Below, piece after piece: positions 1 to 4,743 of a stretch of DNA of 6,314 nucleotides (position 1 is its first letter; every line of letters begins with the position of its first letter). The translations under genes and the position numbers were made by a program. The stretch is from Chthoniobacterales bacterium (lineage in GTDB: Bacteria; Verrucomicrobiota; Verrucomicrobiia; Chthoniobacterales; UBA6821), in contig JAIPKF010000089.1 in the NCBI GenBank assembly GCA_021733705.1, positions 1 to 6,314 on the forward strand. Direction: 5' to 3'. Under the pieces are notes generated by a model. It did not search any database, was not told the origin of the DNA, and saw only the letters and a list, made by a program, of their open reading frames with translations.

Positions 1-2
1 CC

Positions 3-182
3 AAAGAAGAAGTTATTAAGAGACTTCAAGATGAAATCAGCAAGAGTGATGATCAGACAACGACACTCATTGAAGGGATAGACGAAGCCTGGGAGGCCTG
101 TATCATTAAATTCACGATGGATCTGATTCATCGCTCCGCAAATAGCAATGTAGTAGAGTGGAAAAAAAGAGGTTTTATTTAG
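3..182 (+). CDS. C-terminal end of an unrecognised protein (partial)
   Basis: An open frame enters from the left edge (first whole codon at base 3) and ends at TAG 180-182, leaving 59 residues. The visible tail starts KEEVIKRLQDEISKSDD and ends VVEWKKRGFI. It is charged and predicted mostly helical, with no membrane segment or signal. Codon use and composition match the neighbours, and a T-rich hairpin follows within ten bases of the stop, as expected for a real gene end. I do not recognise the family from this fragment. Gene identity depends on sequence outside the window. I am fairly sure it is coding and have no basis for a function. Confidence 0.7.
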   Translation, partial: KEEVIKRLQDEISKSDDQTTTLIEGIDEAWEACIIKFTMDLIHRSANSNVVEWKKRGFI

Positions 183-360
183 ACTCCATCTTCGATGTAC
201 TGCAATCGAATTCTTTTTATTTGAATTTAGAAAAGAGAGCTTACTACACTTGTGACTCTTAGTTTTTATAGTAGTTAGTTCCCTTTACTTTCCATGAATT
301 GGGCATCACAACAAATAATAAATAAATTTAACATCAAGCTTATTAATAACCTAAAAACCT
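183..360. other. AT-rich intergenic region before the LysM gene
   Basis: This gap separates the leftmost gene from the LysM gene. Apart from the terminator-like hairpin at 191-222 it holds a loose inverted repeat (CTTACTAC 240-247 against GTAGTTAG 271-278, 7 of 8 paired). A TATAGT (267-272) resembles a -10 box, but no -35 box lies at a normal distance. A promoter for the LysM gene should lie here, but I cannot place one with confidence. Confidence 0.4.
191..222 (+). terminator. Candidate intrinsic terminator after the leftmost gene
   Basis: A 6-bp perfect stem (TTCGAT 191-196 with ATCGAA 205-210, 8-base loop) is followed directly by the T-rich run TTCTTTTTATTT (211-222). It starts nine bases after the TAG stop. 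The stem is short and AT-rich, so it would be weak, but position and polarity fit. Confidence 0.4.
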
Positions 361-1284
361 ATGCGCCTTTCAAAAATACTTATCCTTTTCATTGTCGGAT
401 TTCTTGTCTTTGGCTCTGCAGGTATTTTTGGTTACTTGCTTTTTGTCAAACCCTACAACAACTACACCCTTTTTAATTTTTCAAAAAAGAAGAGCTCCTC
501 AGCTTCAAAAAATGCTCTTACCGATCCTTCTCAAGCTGGTTTTGAAGCAGCTGTAGCATTACAGAATGCTGGAAAACTTGAAGAAGCCCAAACAGCATGG
601 CTCACCTGGCTTGCAAACTATCCTAATACTCCGAGAAAAAAAGAGGCTCTCGTATTTCTCGGAAAAGCTAATATGGAGCTACTCTCCTCACCTCCAGCTG
701 ACAGTAAAGAAAGCTATACCGTGGTAAAAGGGGACTCTTTAGATCGAATTGCACGCAAGCAAAAATCGAATCCCGAATTAATCCAACGCCTTAATAATCT
801 CCCTAATATTAATCTTCAAATTGGAGAGGTCCTTTTTGTACCTGAACTTATTACTAGTCTTCAAATCGATCGTCAGTCTGGGATCTTGATTCTAAAAAAT
901 CATGATCAGTTTGTAAAAAGCTATCCCTTGCTCTCTTTCCCTCCCAAAGGAAGTCAGAAAAAACCTCCATTAACAACGACCATTGTTGATCGTATTGCTA
1001 CCTCGGGAAACAAACGAACAGCTTTTGGTGATAAAAAATATTCTGATAGTGAACGTATCATTCTGTTGCGTTCTGGTGGAAATATTGTAGCAGCTCCGGC
1101 TACTCCAGCCTCTACTAACACAGCTCCTGCTTCCTCTACCGTCACCACCACTGCTTTAAGTACTGATACCAACATTACAACTCCTACAACTCCTGCTATG
1201 CCTCCTGGTTTTGTCATCTCAGTAGAAGATATGAAGGAAGTTTTTCCTTTTGTGACAAAGGAGACATCTGTCACGATTGACTAA
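361..1284 (+). CDS. Membrane-anchored LysM protein with degenerate L,D-transpeptidase-like domain
   Basis: A 307-residue envelope protein. Residues 5-29 form one hydrophobic N-terminal segment (uncleaved anchor or signal), placing the rest in the periplasm. Residues 54-107 are TPR-like helices. Residues 119-161 are a clear LysM peptidoglycan-binding domain (YTVVKGDSLDRIARK to GEVLFVP). Residues 167-190 and 223-243 match the N-terminal strands that follow LysM in L,D-transpeptidases (YkuD family). Residues 283-306 (GFVISVEDMKEVFPFV) match the segment after the catalytic motif, normally S-H-G-C-I-R followed by E-D-(M/I)-x-E-(L/V)-F. The catalytic Cys is absent (Phe/Val in its place). The catalytic His region is replaced by a Pro/Thr/Ser/Ala-rich linker (about 246-281). 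I infer a non-catalytic cell-wall-binding or scaffold protein. In-frame stop TAA at 352-354 makes ATG 361 the first possible ATG; no Shine-Dalgarno is visible. The LysM call is firm; the pseudo-transpeptidase reading is moderate. Confidence 0.85.
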   Translation: MRLSKILILFIVGFLVFGSAGIFGYLLFVKPYNNYTLFNFSKKKSSSASKNALTDPSQAGFEAAVALQNAGKLEEAQTAWLTWLANYPNTPRKKEALVFLGKANMELLSSPPADSKESYTVVKGDSLDRIARKQKSNPELIQRLNNLPNINLQIGEVLFVPELITSLQIDRQSGILILKNHDQFVKSYPLLSFPPKGSQKKPPLTTTIVDRIATSGNKRTAFGDKKYSDSERIILLRSGGNIVAAPATPASTNTAPASSTVTTTALSTDTNITTPTTPAMPPGFVISVEDMKEVFPFVTKETSVTID

Positions 1285-1302
1285 ATTTTTAACAGTACCC
1301 CT

Positions 1303-1502
1303 TTATTCAATAACCCGAATATTTCACACTAAATCACTTACGACTTGTGGAAAGCTCATCATTACCGCGTTCGTCTTGAATTGTGATTGGGGCGGTATAC
1401 ATTCATACAGCTCGGCATCACAATCCTTCGTCCGCCTTGAACTAATAAACTTTGCACGGCGCCTTATGAGACTTTAGTATGAAATATCCAGGTTAAAGGA
1501 TG
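1303..1502 (-). ncRNA. Candidate structured RNA (or MITE-like inverted repeat) upstream of accA
   Basis: The arms 1319-1333 (ATATTTCACACTAAA) and 1473-1487 (TTTAGTATGAAATAT) pair at 14 of 15 positions, 139 bases apart. Pairing extends outward through TAACC 1311-1315 with GGTTA 1491-1495 and, loosely, to 1303/1502. Nested inside are CTCAT 1355-1359 with ATGAG 1466-1470, then CCGCG 1365-1369 with CACGG 1455-1459 (one mismatch), then an apical hairpin 1380-1424. On the plus strand the three internal mismatches of the closing stem and the one in the 1365/1455 stem are all C-A. On the minus strand these become G-U, giving 23 continuous pairs from 1311 to 1333. That favours a minus-strand transcript, but weakly. 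Length (about 185-200) and rod shape recall 6S RNA, though I see no decisive family motif. It could instead be a short non-autonomous inverted-repeat element. Strand and identity are unproven. Confidence 0.45.
1380..1424. repeat. Apical hairpin inside the nested inverted repeat
   Basis: ATTGTGAT (1380-1387) pairs perfectly with ATCACAAT (1417-1424). After a small internal loop, GGGC 1390-1393 pairs with GCTC 1410-1413 (one G-T). After a one-base mismatch, GTAT 1395-1398 pairs with ATAC 1405-1408 around a 6-base loop. The hairpin is flanked by related direct repeats, TTCGTC-TTGAA (1370-1380) and TTCGTC-CGCC-TTGAA (1427-1441). Confidence 0.6.
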
Positions 1503-1579
1503 TTATTTAATTCAAATTTTCTAGTGAAAGATAGGTAAATTGTTATCCGTTATTTCTTAGTTATTAATATGCTTTTTTT
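1503..1579 (+). promoter_or_regulatory. accA upstream region, possible weak promoter
   Basis: TTGTTA at 1540-1545 resembles a -35 box and TATTAA at 1562-1567, 16 bases on, resembles a -10 box (each about 4 of 6 to consensus). If used, transcription would start within a few bases of the accA ATG, leaving a very short or absent leader. That would fit the missing ribosome binding site: the ATG is preceded by a run of seven T. The box matches are weak and the sequence is AT-rich, so chance is likely. Confidence 0.2.
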
Positions 1580-2524
1580 ATGAAACCCCTACCCCTTGAT
1601 TTTGAACAACCCCTTCTTGAGCTTGAAAAATGTCTTGATGATTTGATTTCTCGCACTCCCGAAGATACTGATCGTATTTCCATCATGCAGGAAAAAAGAG
1701 AACTGATGCGAATCGATCTCTATAAGAATCTCACTCCATGGCAACGCGTACAAATTGCCCGTCACCCCTCGCGTCCTTATGCCCTTGATTATCTAGAACG
1801 TTGTTTTACCGACTTTGTAGAGTTACATGGTGATCGTTTTTTTGGAGATGACAAAGCAATGCCGGCAGGTATTGCTCGCATAGGAAAATATCGCTGCGTA
1901 GTCATTATGCAACAAAAGGGACGCAACGTGAAAGAAAACGTCCTTCGCAATTTTGGCAGTCCTCATCCTGAAGGATATAGAAAGGCATTGCGCCTGATGC
2001 GACTTGCAGAAAAATTTTCTCTTCCGGTGGTTACCTTTATTGATACACCAGGTGCTTATCCAGGCATCGGTGCAGAAGAGCGTCATATTGCCGAATCTAT
2101 TGCTGTAAATCTGCGTGAAATGATGCTACTAAAAACACCTATTGTTTCTGTTATTATCGGTGAAGGAGGTTCCGGAGGAGCCTTAGGAATAGGGGTCTCA
2201 GATAAATCCCTCATGTTAGAAAATGCCTACTACTCGGTTATTAGCCCCGAAGGATGTGCAGCGATATTATGGAAACATCGTAAACATGCTCCTGAAGCAG
2301 CAGCAGCACTAAAACTTACCGCTACAGACCTTGCTGATCTAAAACTCATTGATGGAATTGTGCCTGAGCCTCTCGGTGGAGCTCATCATAACGTTTCCGA
2401 GGCAGCCATAGCAGTAAGCCATGCGATTATTTCAGCTTTGGAAGAGTTAGAGAAAAAATCACTTCCCGATCTCCTTGAAGAGCGCTATGCCAAATTTCGT
2501 AAGATGGGGATTTTTTCGGAATGA
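1580..2524 (+). CDS. accA: Acetyl-CoA carboxylase carboxyltransferase subunit alpha
   Basis: AccA pairs with AccD as the carboxyltransferase that moves CO2 from carboxybiotin on AccB to acetyl-CoA, making malonyl-CoA, the first committed step of fatty-acid synthesis in the cytoplasm. The 314 residues match the usual length (about 317-320). The N-terminal helical part (about 1-60) begins LDFEQPLLELEKCLDDL and contains the typical LTPWQRVQIARHPSRP (51-66). The crotonase-like core shows ELHGDRFFGDD (81-91), QKGRNVKENVLRNFGSPHPEG (112-132), FIDTPGAYPG (153-162) and the glycine-rich oxyanion loop GEGGSGGALGIG (194-205), then YSVISPEGCAAILW (218-231). Everything expected is intact. An in-frame TAA at 1565-1567 makes ATG 1580 the first ATG; no Shine-Dalgarno is present. 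Its last 40 bases overlap the convergent rsmI tail. accD is not in the window. Confidence 0.97.
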   Translation: MKPLPLDFEQPLLELEKCLDDLISRTPEDTDRISIMQEKRELMRIDLYKNLTPWQRVQIARHPSRPYALDYLERCFTDFVELHGDRFFGDDKAMPAGIARIGKYRCVVIMQQKGRNVKENVLRNFGSPHPEGYRKALRLMRLAEKFSLPVVTFIDTPGAYPGIGAEERHIAESIAVNLREMMLLKTPIVSVIIGEGGSGGALGIGVSDKSLMLENAYYSVISPEGCAAILWKHRKHAPEAAAALKLTATDLADLKLIDGIVPEPLGGAHHNVSEAAIAVSHAIISALEELEKKSLPDLLEERYAKFRKMGIFSE

Positions 2525-3213
2525 TGTTCGTTTTTTTGTTTTAAAGAAGTTGGACTTGGATGGAAAACTAACGTGATTTCCCCTTTCACAGATTTTTGAG
2601 TGAAATAATCCAGTATTTCCTGCGGTGTTCCGTGAACATACTCTTCAAATTTCTTGCTTAGCTCACGCGCTACACAAAAACGAGCTTGAGGTATTATTAC
2701 TATAAAATCTTTCAAGCATGAAACTAAACGATGAGGAGATTCAAAATAAACTGAGGTCACTCCACGTTCTAAAGCTTTCTTAATCTCCCCTCGCCTCTTA
2801 GATCCAGAGTTGGGAAGAAAGCCTCCAAAGTAGAAAGGAACAGGGGGCAAACCACTTCCCACAAGTGCTGTAGTAACAGCTGAAGGACCAGGAAAAACAG
2901 TGTAGGAGATCTTTTCATCAAGACAGGCACGTACCAAACGAAATCCCGGATCACTAATAGAAGGAGTTCCAGCATCAGTGAGAAGTACCACCTCTTTGCC
3001 TGCATGAAGCTCTTGAATAATAAATGGAAGACGCTGTTCTTCGTTATACTCTTGAAAGCTAACTGTTTTTTTTCTTACTCCGAGATGACTGAGTAGCTGC
3101 TCTGCACGACGCGTATCCTCAGCCAGAACGAGATCACAGGAGCCAAGGATCGCCTCTACGCGATGAGAGAGATCTCCAAGATTGCCAATGGGTGTTGGTA
3201 AAATAGAGAGCAT
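2485..3213 (-). CDS. rsmI: 16S rRNA (cytidine-1402 2'-O)-methyltransferase
   Basis: RsmI uses S-adenosylmethionine to 2'-O-methylate C1402 in the decoding centre of 16S rRNA, working alongside RsmH, which modifies the base. The 242 residues show the tetrapyrrole-methylase-like fold of the family: PTPIGNLGDLS (6-16), LAEDTRRAEQLL (30-41), LLTDAGTPSISDPG (77-90), FPGPSA (107-112), FYFGGFLP (127-134), ESPHRL (158-163), CVARELSKKFEE (180-191) and GEITLVF (211-217). It is shorter than E. coli RsmI (about 286) because the C-terminal extension is reduced; many bacterial homologues are similarly short. In-frame TAA three codons upstream makes ATG at 3213-3211 the first ATG; no clear Shine-Dalgarno. 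Residues from about 230 on are encoded in the overlap with accA. The deacetylase gene lies 152 bases upstream on the same strand and could share its transcript. Confidence 0.95.
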   Translation of the reverse strand: MLSILPTPIGNLGDLSHRVEAILGSCDLVLAEDTRRAEQLLSHLGVRKKTVSFQEYNEEQRLPFIIQELHAGKEVVLLTDAGTPSISDPGFRLVRACLDEKISYTVFPGPSAVTTALVGSGLPPVPFYFGGFLPNSGSKRRGEIKKALERGVTSVYFESPHRLVSCLKDFIVIIPQARFCVARELSKKFEEYVHGTPQEILDYFTQKSVKGEITLVFHPSPTSLKQKNEHHSEKIPILRNLA

Positions 3214-3299
3214 AAGAGGTTAATCTTATCGTTGAGAATAGAAAGAGAACAGAGGAAACTTTTGAAACCACGATTGGGTGATGAGTAAGCCGGAGCAGT

Positions 3300-3332
3300 A
3301 TGAAATGTCCGGGCAGACCCCGCATATTTCAT
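3300..3332. repeat. Hairpin between the deacetylase gene and rsmI
   Basis: ATGAAATGT at 3300-3308 pairs with the arm at 3324-3332 (one G-T). After one C-C mismatch, CGGG 3310-3313 pairs with CCCG 3319-3322 around a 5-base loop. It has about 13 pairs including a GC clamp. No T-run follows on either strand, so it is not a classic intrinsic terminator. It lies in the 152-base gap before rsmI and may be a processing or stability structure. Its left arm resembles the arms of the large inverted repeat near accA. Confidence 0.6.
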
Positions 3333-3365
3333 CCTCTCCTATTTTAGAGAATGAAAGGAGTCTAG

Positions 3366-4220
3366 TTACTTTGTTTTTGTGCTTTGAGCAGCTGAGGCTG
3401 GAGCCTTGCTTTCAAGAGCAATAAGCTCAGAAACAGTCACAAATTTGTACCCTTTCGCTTTGAAGGCATCAATGACTTCAGGTATCGCTTGAATCGTTCC
3501 GGGTTTGATATCGTGAGAAAGAGTAATCGAACCTGGTTTTGTACCAGCTATAAGGCGCTGTGCTACCACATTGGCACCTGGGCTTTTCCAATCAAGCGGA
3601 TCGACGGACCATAGGATAATGGTGAGACCATCCTTTTCCTCAATCATTTTTCCTATACGTTGATTGATGGCACCATAGGGAGGCCTTAATAAAGTTGGTT
3701 TTTTTCCAGTTGCTTCCGCAATGGCATCAGAGGTTTTTTGAACCTCTTCTTGGAGATGTTCCTCAGAAAGTTTTGTAAGCATAGGATGACTCCAACTATG
3801 ATTTCCAATCTCGTGTCCCTCAGCAGAAGCACGTGCTACAATCTCAGGAGAATGAACAACATTTTGTCCAATAACAAAAAATGTCGCCTTCACCCCTTTT
3901 TCTTTCAAAATATCTAAAAGATGGGGTGTGAGTGTGGGACTAGGACCATCATCAAAAGTCATGGCAATATAGGGACCATCAACATGCACAGAGCTATATT
4001 TGTGATAGCTTGGAGCGGTCTCACCAGAAACTTTGGGGGAATGGGAATCTCCTTCCGTTGTAAGGAGCATTTGAGGAGCTTCAGCGCCTTCCGTTAACTT
4101 AGAGCTTTCCGTTGACGTTGATGGAGCAGAAGAAAAAGAGGGTTCCAAACTCCAACCTGCAGAAGAAACAAGCAAGAAAGTAATAAAAAATGGAGAGAAA
4201 AAGAGGATTTTGTTCTTCAT
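3366..4220 (-). CDS. Secreted polysaccharide deacetylase (NodB domain, CE4 family)
   Basis: A 284-residue exported enzyme of carbohydrate esterase family 4, which removes N- or O-acetyl groups from polysaccharides such as peptidoglycan or chitin-like glycans with a divalent metal. Residues 1-24 are a signal peptide (charged start, hydrophobic core); 25-80 are a Ser/Thr/Pro/Glu-rich linker. The NodB domain follows with its full motif set: TFDDGPS (88-94, catalytic base D90 and metal ligand D91), H141-S-W-S-H145-P (metal ligands), RPPYG (179-183), DPLDW (207-211) and LSHD (234-237, H236). All expected catalytic residues are present, so it should be active. A low-complexity Ala/Ser/Lys tail ends the protein. 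The substrate cannot be told from sequence; peptidoglycan N-acetylglucosamine deacetylation is the usual guess. It is transcribed divergently from xseB. No good Shine-Dalgarno precedes ATG 4220. Confidence 0.93.
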   Translation of the reverse strand: MKNKILFFSPFFITFLLVSSAGWSLEPSFSSAPSTSTESSKLTEGAEAPQMLLTTEGDSHSPKVSGETAPSYHKYSSVHVDGPYIAMTFDDGPSPTLTPHLLDILKEKGVKATFFVIGQNVVHSPEIVARASAEGHEIGNHSWSHPMLTKLSEEHLQEEVQKTSDAIAEATGKKPTLLRPPYGAINQRIGKMIEEKDGLTIILWSVDPLDWKSPGANVVAQRLIAGTKPGSITLSHDIKPGTIQAIPEVIDAFKAKGYKFVTVSELIALESKAPASAAQSTKTK

Positions 4221-4330
4221 GAAAAATAGGACTTCAACAGATAATATTCTCGAAAATATTTTTTAAGGTTCCAGAAAAACTAATTCATACTATCTTGTAC
4301 GTCAACGTTCGATCTTATGTATTGAATTTT
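4221..4330. promoter_or_regulatory. Divergent promoter region between deacetylase gene and xseB
   Basis: These 110 bases must carry promoters for two divergent genes. The clearest element is AATATTCTCGAAAATATT at 4243-4260, an inverted repeat in which 16 of 18 positions are symmetric around TCGA, a plausible operator. TACTAT at 4289-4294 resembles a -10 box for xseB but lacks a convincing -35. A run of six T follows the palindrome on the plus strand; no plus-strand gene precedes it closely, so a terminator role is unlikely. Confidence 0.4.
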
Positions 4331-4579
4331 ATGAATGAAAAAAAATCCCTTTTGCCCACCACGATTGAATCTGCATTAGAACGATTGGAAACAATTGTGG
4401 ACACCATTGAAAGAACACCACCTCCACTGGAGACCTTGATTGATCGGTATGAGGAGGGGGTGGCTCTTTTAAAATTATGCCAAGAAAAATTAACCGCAGC
4501 AGAGCAACGTATTGATATTATTTCGCGAAATGCTCGCGGTGAAGCCTCGATACAACCATTTGAGAACGGAGCTCACTGA
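4331..4579 (+). CDS. xseB: Exodeoxyribonuclease VII small subunit
   Basis: XseB binds several copies per large subunit (XseA) to form exonuclease VII, which degrades single-stranded DNA from both ends. The protein is 82 residues, normal for the family (about 80), and all helical: TIESALERLETIVDTIER, then PPPLETLIDRYEEGVALLKL, then CQEKLTAAEQRIDII, the standard two-helix hairpin with the conserved YEEG and AEQR segments. ATG 4331 gives the usual length and start. A TTG at 4295 would add 12 unconserved residues and is less likely. No Shine-Dalgarno is visible. xseA is not in the window. dxs follows 164 bases downstream; xseB-ispA-dxs is a common order elsewhere and here ispA is missing from between. 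Confidence 0.93.
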   Translation: MNEKKSLLPTTIESALERLETIVDTIERTPPPLETLIDRYEEGVALLKLCQEKLTAAEQRIDIISRNARGEASIQPFENGAH

Positions 4580-4603
4580 CGTTAACAGACTCAAGTGAAA
4601 TAT

Positions 4604-4643
4604 TTGAAGGACCTCACCAAAAGTTAGGGCTTGTGACCTTCGA
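4604..4643 (+). other. Hairpin in the xseB-dxs gap
   Basis: TTGAAGG (4604-4610) pairs with CCTTCGA (4637-4643, one T-G). After a 3-base bulge TCAC (4614-4617) pairs with GTGA (4633-4636), and AAG 4621-4623 can pair with CTT-like bases 4630-4632. It directly precedes the terminator-like hairpin, sharing bases 4642-4643 with it, so the two cannot both form completely. Confidence 0.45.
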
Positions 4644-4667
4644 TAAATTATAAAATTATCATTTTTT
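4642..4667 (+). terminator. Candidate intrinsic terminator between xseB and dxs
   Basis: GATAA (4642-4646) pairs with TTATC (4656-4660), with two further A-T pairs inside, and is followed by A and six T (4662-4667). The stem is AT-only apart from one G-C pair, so it would be weak. It could end xseB transcription or attenuate readthrough into dxs. Confidence 0.35.
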
Positions 4668-4743
4668 GGAGTTCTCCACTTCCTAGCCTCCCTCATTTTG
4701 CTATTAGCGATACGATCGTAAGGACCATTACCAATTTTTCATT
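4668..4743. other. dxs upstream region with short palindromes
   Basis: The region contains TACGATCGTA, a perfect 10-bp palindrome (4711-4720), and TGGAGTTCTCCA (4667-4678), a perfect 12-bp palindrome. Both are possible protein-binding sites but short enough to be chance. AAGGA at 4720-4724 is the only Shine-Dalgarno-like string and lies about 19 bases before the proposed TTG start, too far for normal use. I cannot place a promoter. Confidence 0.3.

Noticed and set aside
294..476. 60-codon plus-strand frame overlapping the LysM start
   Set aside because: It overlaps the N-terminus of the LysM gene in another frame, is Cys/Trp-rich and not protein-like; the LysM frame has clear domains.
954..1274. 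106-codon minus-strand frame opposite the LysM gene
   Set aside because: It is antisense to the Thr/Pro/Ala-rich linker, whose codons give a Val/Gly-rich artefact.
1277..1477. 66-codon plus-strand frame in the lysM-accA gap
   Set aside because: It overlaps the lysM stop and runs through the nested inverted repeat, with no recognisable domain or ribosome binding site. The secondary structure explains the region better.
1303..1502. tRNA, tmRNA, RNase P or SRP RNA in the lysM-accA gap
   Set aside because: No T-loop consensus, CCA end, RNase P core motif or SRP GGAAGGAAGCAG-type loop is visible on either strand.
1823..2086. 87-codon minus-strand frame inside accA
   Set aside because: Shadow of the strongly conserved AccA core.
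3134..3325. 63-codon minus-strand frame before rsmI
   Set aside because: It overlaps the conserved RsmI N-terminus, has no domain, and its start lies within a hairpin without its own well-placed Shine-Dalgarno.
3300..3332. Intrinsic terminator at the hairpin between the deacetylase gene and rsmI
   Set aside because: Neither strand has a T-run directly after the stem, so it lacks the second half of the signal.
4490..4696. 68-codon minus-strand frame across the xseB end
   Set aside because: Antisense to conserved XseB and through the terminator-like hairpin; no protein-like features.
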